Source of the DNA: Polyrhizophydium stewartii
Lineage: Eukaryota; Chytridiomycota; Chytridiomycetes; Rhizophydiales
Direction of reading: 5' to 3'
Length of the DNA: 22,813 nucleotides
Assembly: GCA_027604665.1 (NCBI GenBank)
Contig: JADGIZ010000147.1
Coordinates: 1-22,813, forward strand
The notes below the pieces were generated by a model, which saw only the letters and a program-made list of their open reading frames with translations, was not told where the DNA came from and did no database searches. Numbering within the stretch: position 1 is the first letter of the stretch; each line of letters opens with the position of its first letter. Of the stretch, positions 1 through 9,199 are shown piece by piece. A program made the translations under genes and the position numbers.

Positions 1-217
1 ACCCCAACCCCCGCTGGCCGCTGGTGCCCCAGCACCCGTCTCCCGGCTCCTCACTTTAGCCGCCCGCCTCCCTTGCGCGCCTCCGAGAGGCGCCACCACC
101 GTGCCACAGGCGCCGCCCAACCACCCGTGTTTTTCCGCTTTCTCCGCAGCGCCACAGTGCTGACACCGCCGTCTCGGCCGACGCTCCCGTCTGCACGCCT
201 GCCTGCACGCCCGCCAG
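1..217 (+). other. 3' part of an intron of the GSK3 gene (left edge)
   Basis: No coding segment matching the kinase lobe that should precede the first visible exon is seen here. The stretch ends in a pyrimidine-containing run and CAG at 215-217, immediately before the codons for the [10 protein letters not shown] helix of GSK3. A CTGAC branch-like site lies at 160-164, rather far from the acceptor (about 54 nt). I infer that this is the downstream part of an intron whose donor lies outside the window. A very small exon hidden inside it cannot be excluded. Confidence 0.6.
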
Positions 218-1051
218 CTCTACATGTACCAGCTCTTCCGCTCGCTCGCATACATCCACTCGCTCGGCATCTGCCATCGCGACATCAAGCCCCAGAACCT
301 GCTTCTTGACCCCAACAACGGCATCCTCAAGTTGTGCGACTTTGGCAGCGCAAAGATCCTCGTCGCGGGCGAGCCCAACGTCAGCTATATCTGCTCCAGA
401 TATTACCGCGCGCCAGAGCTCATCTTCGGCAGCACCAACTATGACGTCAGCATCGGTGCGTCCGCCGAGCCGCGTGCCGCCGCCTTGTCCGCTGCCGCCG
501 ATGCCTGATGCTGACCCATCCCGTCTCGCGCAGACGTCTGGTCCAGCGGATGCGTCATGGCAGAACTCATGCTGGGCCAGCCCCTGTTCCCCGGTGAGTC
601 GGGCGTCGACCAGCTCGTCGAGATCATCAAGGTCCTCGGCACGCCCACGCGCGAGCAGATCAAGTCCATGAACCCCAACTATACCGAGTACAAGTTCCCC
701 CAGATCAAGGCGTGTCCGTGGGCAAAGGTGTTCCGGTCACGGACTACGACGCCAGAGGCGCTCGAACTCATCTCCAAGCTGCTCGAGTACACACCCGCAA
801 ACCGCCCGACCGCGATCGAGGCCATGGTCCACCCCTTCTTTGACGAGATCAAGAAGCCCGAGACCAAGCTTCCCAACGGAAAGGACTTGCCCGAGCTCTT
901 CAACTTCTCGCCGCTCGAGCTCTCGATCCGGCCAGACCTGATTCGCGAGCTAGTGCCGCCCCACGCAGAGCCCGCGCTGCGGGCACAGGGCATCGAGCTC
1001 GACAAGTTCCAGCCCGTGCAGATCCAAAAACCGACGACGCTCAACGACTAA
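218..1051 (+). CDS. Glycogen synthase kinase 3 (GSK3/shaggy) family protein kinase, 5'-truncated
   Basis: Ser/Thr kinase of the CMGC group, C-terminal part only (251 residues visible). Exons: 218-455 and 534-1051; the 78-nt intron 456-533 has donor GTGCGT, branch CTGAC at 510-514 and acceptor CAG. The visible protein begins in the helix before the catalytic loop. It contains the catalytic loop CHRDIKPQN, the metal-binding CDFG, and the GSK3-specific activation segment [17 protein letters not shown], whose tyrosine (codon 386-388) is equivalent to the autophosphorylated Tyr216 of mammalian GSK3-beta. After the junction it continues with [21 protein letters not shown] and the rest of the C-lobe to TAA at 1049-1051. 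The activation segment distinguishes it from MAPK and CDK relatives. GSK3 kinases act in the cytosol and nucleus in glycogen, stress and developmental signalling. The N-lobe with the ATP loop lies left of the window. Confidence 0.95.
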
Positions 1052-2009
1052 GCTGCTCCACGCCGCTCCCGCGCGCGCCTCCAGCTGTTGCAGCTCGCGT
1101 CTCGCTCATTGCACGGTCTCCGCGCTCGACTGGCGCACGCATGGCCCCCGAATGCGTCGCCTGACCCCTCCTTTCTCGCTCTGCGGCCGCCGAGTCTGCT
1201 CATCTGGATCCTTTGCACGGCACGGACAAGCCCCACCAGCCCGTGCCACGACAGACCTGGCCTCTCTCTCTCTTCTTTTTTTTCTATTCTACTCTCTCGT
1301 TCTATTCCTTCTACTCCGTCGTCTCCCGCATCACTCTATTCTCGTCTCTCCCGTTCTTTACCAGCCCCCCTGCTGGCCCGCGCTGCATCTCCAACCTTCC
1401 CCGGCAGATTGCCTGTGCGGCCTGCTGCCTCTCACCCTGGCGCCTGGCACACGCAGGCACTCGGCTCCGGCGTCCTTCTCGGCTGGTCCTCTTGTTCTTT
1501 CCCGCCGTTGCGATTCCTCATCCGTTGCTGCTGCTTTTGCGCGACCAGCGCGGCCTCATCTCCGCCCACAGATCAAGCGCGCTGGCATCTGGCTCGCCAC
1601 CCGTCGATGTGGTTTCCTGCAACTTTGGACCGACCTTTCGCCGTCCGCCCGCCTGCCACGCACGCCGTGTCAAGCGCCTCCCGCCCTCCCGGCACCCACC
1701 ATCGATTTCCCACTTCACCGGCCACACTCTTCATCTCCTCTAGTCTTTGAATCCCCCCCCCCTTCTTTTCCCCGCACGCTCACGCCTCCCTTTTTTCATT
1801 TCGTTGTACATGTTCCTTTGGTGGGATCTCCGTTTCTTAGACGTGGGCAGGCATCGCTGGCCGCTTGATGTGAAGGAGGAGCGAAGGGGCGGAGCGGAAG
1901 CCCGATTCATCCGAGTTCCCAAAAAACGCAAACAAAGACTTGCGAAGTGAAACCGATTCGACTTGAATTTCATTTCCCGCTCTGTCCGAATCTTCCGAAC
2001 ACTCGCCCG
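1052..2009 (+). other. Intergenic region: GSK3 3' flank and MCM9 promoter/5' leader, pyrimidine-rich
   Basis: This 958-nt gap is the longest gene-free stretch in the window. It is strongly biased to C and T on the + strand, with the densest pyrimidine runs around 1257-1340 (CT repeats and a T run) and a C run near 1753-1760. Long open frames here encode only Ser/Pro/Leu/Arg-rich low-complexity sequence and I treat them as composition artefacts. I see no tRNA-like fold, TATA element or recognisable small gene. The last ~20 nt before the MCM9 ATG contain an imperfect GAA/TTC/GAA array (1988-1999). The region probably holds the 3' UTR of GSK3 and the promoter and leader of MCM9. Confidence 0.6.
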
Positions 2010-5000
2010 ATGGACGACGACGACTGGCGCGTGCAGAGCGGCCTGGCCTTTGCCGCCGTCCACGGCGGTGGCGGCGGAGGAGCGGACCCGCACGGCAGCG
2101 ACAGCGACAACGACGACCTGGGGCTGCGGGCCGAGGCGGCCGAAGCGGCGGCGGCGCGGGAGCGGGCTGCCGCTGCTGCCGCTGCTGCCGCTGCAGGTGC
2201 AGCCGGAGCTGGCGCCGACAGTGCTGGCGCCGACAGTGCTGCGGGCGAGCCCGGCGCACAGGACCCCGGCACGACGCAGCGCATCAGCCGCGCGCGGGTG
2301 CCGGACATCCTTGGTGCGTAACGGCCTCTGCAACGGTTGCGAGGCTCGGCCGGCACCGAAGCCCGTGGTGTCGGTAGCCGGGGTGACGAGACCGCCGCAT
2401 GAGCTCACGCCTGTCTCGCCTCGCACGCCTTCAGAGCAGCTCACAGCGGACCTGGCCGCCATGTGCCACGACGCGATAGTGGACATGCTCGCGCAGAGCG
2501 ATGTGCACGCACACTACTCGATCGAGCTGAGGTGGGCAGCCCCGGCAATAGGCCTGCCTGCCGCCGTGGCTGACCAGCGAGACTGCCAGCCTGGTCGACT
2601 ACATCGAAGTCAACGCATTCCTCAGCGGCCTGCTGGTGCGCGAGCCGCACAAGATGATACCCCTTCTGGACCGCGCGCTCCTCGAGGCGCAGGCGCGCAT
2701 CCGCGAGAACAGCGGCGCCCACATGGCCCAGCATCTGCGCATCAAGCCCAACTGCCATGTGCGCGTCTCGCGGCCAAACGACTGCGAGGAGCTCAAGCGT
2801 GCGCGAGTGCCGCGCTGCAGCGACATTGGCCGCCTCGTCTTTTTCAAGGGAACCGTCATCCGCACAGGCCGAGTCAAGATGCTCGAGACTCTCAAGATCT
2901 TCCAATGCGTCACATGCGGCGGATGCTTTCGTGTGCCATACGACAGGGAGCTTTTCAATGCCGTGCCCAAGCCCGTCAGATGTGCAGCCGGCGAGCAGTC
3001 GGGCATTCTGTCTCGCACATGCGACGGCACAAAGTTTGTCGAGATTCCAAACGAGGAAGGTGTGTGTCTCGGTGCCGCCACTCTCCCACCACAGCGAGAT
3101 TTGCCACCGCTCACTCTGGCGCCGCAGCAAACCTTTCGTCCATCTGCAAGGACTACCAGGAGATCAAGGTGCAGGAGCAAGTGACCAAGCTGGCCATGGG
3201 CACGATCCCCCGCTCGATCGCCGTGATCCTCGAGGACGATTTGGTGGATACGTGCAAGGCAGGTGACGACGTCTGGGTCACAGGGACCGTAATGCGTCGC
3301 TGGCGTTCGCTGGCGCTCAACGAGCGCTGCGACATTGAAATCGCCATCTTTGCCAACAACATCCGCCTCAACAACCAGAACCAGACGAATGCACTCCTTA
3401 CCGATGAGACCAAGGATTGGTTCGAGGCGTTTTGGAGCTCGCACCGCGCACAGGGCAAGGAAATCTCGGCCCGCAACCGCATCGTGCAGAGCTTCTGCCC
3501 AAAGGTGTTTGGCTTGTACACGGTCAAGCTGGCAGTGCTGCTCGTGCTCGTCGGAGGTGTGCCAAAATACGAGAACGGGCTCAAGATACGCGGCGACTCG
3601 CATCTGCTGCTTGTCGGCGACCCGGGGACAGGAAAGTCGCAGTTTCTGCGGTACGCGGCGCAACTGAGCGCGCGGTCGGTGCTCACGACCGGCATCGGCT
3701 CGACCAACGCCGGTCTGACCGTCACGGCCGTGCGCGACTCGGGCGAGTGGCAGCTCGAGGCTGGTGCGCTTGTGCTCGCAGATCGCGGGCTGTGCTGCAT
3801 CGACGAGTTTGGCAGTATCCGCGAAGCGGACAAGGCCGCCATCCACGAGGCGATGGAGCAGCAGACCATCAGCGTCGCCAAGGCAGGAATGGTGTGCAAG
3901 CTCAACACACGCTGCTCCATCCTCGCTTCAACAAACCCCAAAGGAAAGTATGATCCTAAGCAGGGCATCGAAGTCAATATCGCCCTTGCAAGTCCGCTGC
4001 TCTCGCGATTTGACATAATCCTGCTGCTGCTTGACACCCAGAACCAAGAATGGGACGAGTTGAGTGGCTGCATGCGTCTTCGGCTCGCCTTCGCGCCAAT
4101 GGCTGGCCGAGAAACAGCGCTTGGCTGACACATTGTTGTTCTTATCGCCGCCCGGCGAGCGCAGGGTCGTGTCTTCGTTCATTCTCGGCACAGAGACGTC
4201 CTCGAAGCCCATCCACGAAGTCACCGGCAATCTTTGGGACCTCGAGCGTATGCAAGCATATCTGTGCTACACGCGCGAGCGGTACTCGCCCAAGCTCACC
4301 GAGGACGCCAACACCGTGCTGAAGAAATACTACCAACTCCAACGGTCCAGCGATCTGCGCCAGTCCGCGCGAACCACGGTGCGTTACCGCCACAAAACAC
4401 CCACAGCTGCATTTTGAGATGTGGAACTGACGGCACCTGTGGTCCGCGACGCAGATTCGTCTACTCGAAAGCCTGATCCGTCTTGCGCAGGCGCATGTGC
4501 GTTTGACTCTGCTTGTGCGCTGTGTACGGTTAGATACCCCATGCTAACGTCCAAATACGTGCCAGGCGCGGCTCATGTGCCAAGACGCTGTGCTGGTCCG
4601 CGACTCGGTCATTGCTGTCGGCCTGGTCGAGTCATCGCTGCACACGCTGTCGCTGCTCGGCGCCGGGTCGACACTGCATGCGCCGTTCCCGGAGAACCCC
4701 GAGGAGGACTATCTCGACATGGGTGTGTCTGCTGCACCCGATCCTGCTACGGCGTGCCTCGGTCATGTCACCGCTGACTGCTTAAATGCGCGCAGAGGCA
4801 ACCATTCTCGACCGCCTGGGCCTGCGGCATCTCATCACCGACCCGTCCCGCAAGCCAAAACCCAATGGTCAGGGAGAGCTGCGCCAGCGGCTAATCACGG
4901 ATGATCTGACGATGCCGTCACCGGTCCGGCCCCAGCGCGCGTCTCCTGAGAGCCGCCAGCGGATGCCGCCTCCGCAACCGCTACTGCAGCCGCCGCCGCT

Positions 5001-6846
5001 TGTTCCCCGCCAACGCCCGCCGCTGTCTGTTCGCGTCCCAGGTCTCGATGGGTATCCGCTCTCGCAGATATCGCGCGCGACAGTGCACTCTGAAACTGTT
5101 CTTGGCGATGCACTGGACTCGCGCGGCCTGCTTGCATCCGATCCCATGCAAGCAGATCCCGACGCGCCGCGCTTCCCGAACGGTGGCGGCGGTTTCGACG
5201 ACGAAATCGAAGTGGACCCCCTGCTCATGCAGCTCGAACAAGAGCAAGCGACCCACCCGCTTGCGTCGCAGCCCAGCCAGCCCAGCCAGCCACTGCCGTG
5301 GACGCCGTCGCCGCCACGGCACGAGGAACAGCTTGTCGATCAAGAGCGCGCGCCGCTGTTCGACAACTCGGGAAAACAAGCCAACGAGAATCTCGACATG
5401 AATCTGGCGCAAGCTGTGCCGCGGCAAGGCTTGGCAAGGCATCTCAAGGAGTTTGACTCGGCGGTGCCCATTGATGCAGCCGTTGCACAAAGCGGCGGAG
5501 ACGAGCAGTCGCGACTAATTCCCGCGGATGCACTCGATGTGTCGCCCGCTGGAGAAGGTGACGCCGGCTCAATGCCCAAGGATGCAGCCATCCCAGGAAG
5601 TTCCTTTGACGTCGAACCTGCCGTCCTTGATCCGACCGCGATGGAGGTGGCCACTGAATTGCCACCGCAAGTCGATCTCGGAGACATGCTCGCCGCCGTC
5701 GGCGATCTCGACGAAGTTGCTCCTGCTGCGATGCTGCCTCCGGGCTTTGACTGCGACCCAGACTTTGCGACGTCGCCGAGCCGTCCAGCACGTACTACGA
5801 CCCGCACGGAAGCACCATCCGACACTCTTGATCTGCCTCGGCCTTCGTGGTTTGCCTCGCAGCAGCCGGAAAACGAGCAGCTGCAGCCACCTCGTTCGGC
5901 GCAGTCGCTTTCGCAGGCCCAATCGTCTCAGCCTCTTCAGGCTGCCATCCAGAAACCCTCATCCGGCCCCATGTTATTCAAGCGCTTCCGCCCCGCCGCA
6001 ACCCCGTCGCTGCCCTCACAACAGGCGCCGGCCCAGCGCTCCAATTCTGCAGATTCAGCCCGATCACTGCAAGATGGCGTGCCAACGCCTGGTTTTCAAG
6101 CGAAGGATACCGAAGACGAGTCGGTGCACCACAAGCAACCGGGGCCACGGCCCGCTGGATATGGGGGCCTGAGCGGAGGGACCGAATCTCTGTCCACAAT
6201 CCTCGTCGACGCGCTCGCTGCGGCGCCGGATGCCACGCCCATGCGGCAGAGCGAGCGGGCCATGCCGCTGTTTAGCGACTCGCCCTTTCAGACACCCGCC
6301 CCTGCGCGCAGTGCAGCGCCGCGCTTCGCGAGCACCGCGGCCGTCGCGGGAATCCTGCGCGACGGCGGCGTTGACGCGCTGCTGTCTGGTACAGATGCAT
6401 CTGCTTCCAGTGCCGTTGCGACAGCGGCAGGCCAAGCAACACCCGCGTCAAACAGGCTTGGATACGACTCAGAGAGCGTGGATCTGTTTGGACTTGACAC
6501 ACCCGTCGCAAAGCCGGCTGCCTCGGCTGCGGCCCTCGCTGCTGCCGCTGCCAAACGGCCAGCCGGCACAGGAGCCGGCACCAAGCTCGGTATGGCACCC
6601 ATCCGGTCCGTGTCTGCTCCAGCGGCCGAGATTGCGGATCAACCGCCGTTTCGCAGAACGCTGAGCCTGGGGGATGGACTGGCAGGCGCGGCTGGATCTG
6701 AGCAGACGGCGACAGATGCGCTAGGTAACGAAGCTGCCGCTCTTGCTCCGACCAACTTGGATCCAGTACCCGCAGCTCGCGCAATCACCGGTGGTGCGGC
6801 TGCGGCGCTTTCGCTTGCCAATCGCAAGCGCAAGCGGTTCAAGTGA
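2010..6846 (+). CDS. MCM9: MCM9-type DNA helicase (MCM8-MCM9 recombination helicase subunit)
   Basis: Hexameric AAA+ helicase subunit that, in species studied, partners MCM8 in homologous recombination and mismatch repair. Exons: 2010-2313, 2435-2531, 2590-3059, 3128-4058, 4165-4378, 4455-4496, 4566-4722, 4796-6846 (4266 nt, 1421 residues). Residues 1-101 are Gly/Ala/Asp-rich. A zinc-ribbon candidate uses Cys240, 243, 265 and 278. Walker A is GDPGTGKS (454-461), Walker B LCCIDEF (512-518), and the arginine finger lies in SPLLSRFD (Arg584). The MCM9 assignment over other MCMs rests on the family-specific stretches [36 protein letters not shown] and FPENPEEDY. The tail after about residue 760 is long, Pro/Ser/Gln/Ala-rich, probably disordered, and ends in a basic KRKRFK, a likely nuclear signal. 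Human MCM9 is 1143 residues. The start is the first ATG in frame. Frame and homology agree at all seven introns. Confidence 0.94.
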
Positions 6847-6924
6847 CTCGCCATCCTGTCCATTCCAGCACACACCTGCACAGTCACATAAAGACCGCGT
6901 TTGTTTCACCAAAGAACATGTGGA

Positions 6925-7806
6925 TCACGCAGTCGTGACTGGCAGATTGGTTTTCAGCCACTCGACGACGTCGTCGCTGCCCGTCTCGGTGGCCCATGTG
7001 ATGGCATTGCCGGCGCCGCGCTCGTTGCGCTCGGTGACCAGCCAGCGCACAACATCAAGGAACCCGCCCGCCGCGGCCATGTCGAGAGCGCTCCGCGAGC
7101 AGCCCTCGGACCGGTGGGCGTGGAGGAACTTGAGAACCTCGAGATGCCCCTCGCTGGCCGCCCAGTCCATTGCGTCCGTGGTGCAGCCCTCGGTGCGGTG
7201 CTCGTTGAGGAAGCGGACGATGGCGATGTTGCCTCCCCACGCCGCGCGGTCCATGACGCCCGGCGACCACGAGCCGTCGGGCATCCGCGAGTGCAGGAAC
7301 TCAACGACGTCGGCGTGGCCCCAGAACGCAGCCGACTGCGCCATTGCTTCGGTCAGGACGACGCCGGGGCGGTCAGCCATCCCGACAAGCAGCGACAGCG
7401 CGCCGGCCTGCGCCGCGAGCACGGCAGCCGCCTGTGCCTGGTCGTCGCCGAGCTCCAGTGCGTCGTCCCAGCGGTGCCGCGCGGCGGCGTGCTGCAGCCC
7501 GCGCCGGTGGAGTGGGATCCCCAGCGCGGCCGCCTCGTCGTACAGCGCACGGCTGCGCAGGCGCCAGAAGAAGCGGAACGGCAGCTCGCACCGAGGCAGC
7601 CGTGCCGCGACGCCGAGCAAGTCGCCGTCGAGCGTCTCGAACCACAGCCGCCGCTGCACGGTGCCGGGCAGCGCCTCGGCCTGCTCACGGGTGATCCGGC
7701 CCGTCGCAAGCCGCACTATCGGCTCCGCATGCTGCAGCACCTCGTCCTCGAGCTCGCGCGGCAGGCGGTCCCACAGCGACTGTCCCCGCGGCAGAGGGCT
7801 GTCCAT
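6925..7806 (-). CDS. Degenerate ankyrin-repeat protein, intronless
   Basis: A single open frame of 293 residues from ATG at 7806; an in-frame ATG at 7884 would add 26 residues that look like translated leader. The N-terminus (LWDRLPRELEDEVLQHAE) resembles an F-box or F-box-like helix, followed by an Arg/Leu-rich helical region. The C-terminal half holds about five tandem helical repeats with the pattern AA..G.L.VV.FL, each closing with an HR(T/S)EGC-like turn. Three successive repeats are exactly 28 residues (MDRAAWGGN..., MDWAASEGH..., LDMAAAGGF...), shorter than the 33-residue canonical ankyrin unit. Such repeats occur in large families in chytrids, oomycetes, amoebae and giant viruses and are thought to bind proteins. 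It is the only intronless gene here. It converges on MCM9 with 78 nt between stop codons. Specific function unknown. Confidence 0.8.
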   Translation of the reverse strand: MDSPLPRGQSLWDRLPRELEDEVLQHAEPIVRLATGRITREQAEALPGTVQRRLWFETLDGDLLGVAARLPRCELPFRFFWRLRSRALYDEAAALGIPLHRRGLQHAAARHRWDDALELGDDQAQAAAVLAAQAGALSLLVGMADRPGVVLTEAMAQSAAFWGHADVVEFLHSRMPDGSWSPGVMDRAAWGGNIAIVRFLNEHRTEGCTTDAMDWAASEGHLEVLKFLHAHRSEGCSRSALDMAAAGGFLDVVRWLVTERNERGAGNAITWATETGSDDVVEWLKTNLPVTTA

Positions 7807-7971
7807 CGCTTGACAGTGAAAGCTGGGTCGGCGAGATTGCCCCCCTGGTCGCCACCAACCGAGATCAGCCACGACGGCCGGCACCCAGATCTCGGCTCGG
7901 CGCTGAACAGCGGTTTACTGTCTACTTCAGCGCTGCCAGACTCCCCCACGCCGTGCCGTCGAGTTGCGGGG

Positions 7972-9058
7972 TCACAGCAGCAGCGCGGCGAGCGTCGATG
8001 CCACTGTGGCCGCGTAGGCGACCCACACATCGCTGCCGCGGCCGACCCTGCCACCGCGCGCGCTTGACACTGTCGTGACCGTTGCTTTCGTGAAGCTCGA
8101 CGACCACTTGAAGGACGAGTAGTCATACTGAGTCGAACTCTTTGCGCACGTCGAGGGCACGGTGTAGCTCGAGTCCTGAGCGTTGTACACGCAGCCGGAC
8201 AGGCATGCGAGCGTGTACGGGAACGCGCGGTTGGCCGGCAGGTGATAGTGGTAGAAGCCGTAAGTCGAGTCAGTATGCCCGTTGCAGGCATCGAGGTTGG
8301 TTGGCACCGCGCCATTGTCGCCGTACGGGCCGTAGATGGGCACACCGTCCATCATGATGCCGAACAGCGGGCTGTGCGAAGTGCCCGACGTGTTGGTGAT
8401 GACCACGTTGTTGGCCGTCTCCTCGTGATAGTGGCTTTGTTGTTTTGAATTCACCGACGTCGCAGGGGCGAGGCATGCCGGAGATTAGTTTGGCTCGCAA
8501 CCTCGCATCTCGGCGGCCTGCGGAAACTCACTAGCGCGAGGACATGTCCGGGTGTCCGCCGACCGTGTCAAACGACGAGCCTTCGTTGATATAGGCGTCG
8601 AGCTTGTTGGCGTCCGCGTTGCTGTAGATGGGCACGCCGTCGACCGAGAGGCCGATCGGTCCCATGATCGGATTCGAGTTGGTTGCGCCATTTGCGCCGT
8701 AGATGCCGACGTAGATCTTGCTCGTTGATATGACGGGCGGCCAGGTGATCTTCCACGAGTAGTACTGGTAGCGCGCCGTGTTGGGCGTCTTTTGCGAGCT
8801 CCAGTCGTATGGCGGGCAGCCGGTGGTGCCAATCGTGACGTAGCTCGAAGCCACGGCGACGGTGTTGGTCATTCCAGTGCCGTCAGTTGGACATGCGGCG
8901 TTGGCACGCCTTTCGAGGGTCGCGCGGGCTTCTTCTGGAGACACCTGAGCTGGCATGCGGCGAGCGACATGCGCGTGGTCGCCGTGGTGCGGGTGTGCGC
9001 CTGCTAGCAGTGCGTATACAGCGACGAGGGTAGAGGCCGTAATAAGCGACGACACCAT
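7972..9058 (-). CDS. Secreted YHYH-domain protein with N-terminal signal peptide and probable GPI signal
   Basis: 329 residues from two exons, 9058-8532 and 8434-7972. The 97-nt intron 8435-8531 has donor GTGAGT, a CTAAT branch-like site and an AAG acceptor. Joining gives YHYH at residues 176-179, with the first Tyr codon split by the intron. Residues 1-21 form a signal peptide (MVSSLITASTLVAVYALLAGA), followed by a His-rich HPHHGDHAH. The body carries two related blocks: DGVPIYSNADANKLDAY...YHYH, then DGVPIYGPYGDNG...LDACNGH...YHYH (second motif at 237-240). The C-terminus is a Ser/Thr/Gly stretch plus a hydrophobic tail (VWVAYAATVASTLAALLL) typical of a GPI-attachment signal. The YHYH family (Pfam YHYH domain) has no firm biochemical function. 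The His arrangement suggests metal binding, which is inference. It is divergent from SRPRA across 141 nt. Confidence 0.88.
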
Positions 9059-9199
9059 TGCTGATCCGATGCCGGAGAAGCGCCGTCACGACCTAACCCG
9101 CGAGATGGGTTCCCGACGCGTTTGGCCGGTTTCCGGGCCATGCTGACTTCACGGCTCAGCTCCACATCGCGAAAACGACGCAACCTGTCTTCGCCATCA
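9059..9199. promoter_or_regulatory. Short divergent promoter between the YHYH gene (-) and SRPRA (+)
   Basis: Only 141 nt separate the two start codons, so both promoters and leaders must lie here or overlap the neighbouring gene. It contains one ACGCGT (9116-9121), the core of the fungal MluI cell-cycle box, which may be chance in GC-rich DNA. No TATA box is evident. An in-frame ATG at 9140 would extend SRPRA by 20 basic residues. Confidence 0.45.

Noticed and set aside
1088..1750. Open frame of about 220 codons in the intergenic region
   Set aside because: Its product is Ser/Pro/Leu/Arg-rich and explained by the C/T-rich composition; overlapping frames stay open for the same reason. No domain is seen.
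2599..3846. Open frame of about 415 codons antisense to MCM9 exons 3 and 4
   Set aside because: It overlaps conserved MCM9 coding sequence, shows no recognisable domain, and its amino-acid content mirrors GC-biased codons of the sense strand.
3153..4133. Second long antisense frame over the MCM9 AAA+ core
   Set aside because: Same reason: a shadow of the conserved sense exons, with no family motif and no splice or promoter support.
4059..4164. Reading MCM9 through this segment as coding
   Set aside because: Continuation ends at a TGA, while removing the 106-nt intron restores EWDEVVSSFIL, which matches MCM9 without a gap.
7807..7884. Upstream in-frame ATG as the ankyrin-protein start
   Set aside because: The added 26 residues look like translated leader, and the ATG at 7806 directly precedes the first helical segment. 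Kept as an alternative only.
9140..9199. Upstream in-frame ATG as the SRPRA start
   Set aside because: It would add 20 Ser/Arg-rich residues before the position where family members start (M-I/L-D). It remains possible but less likely.
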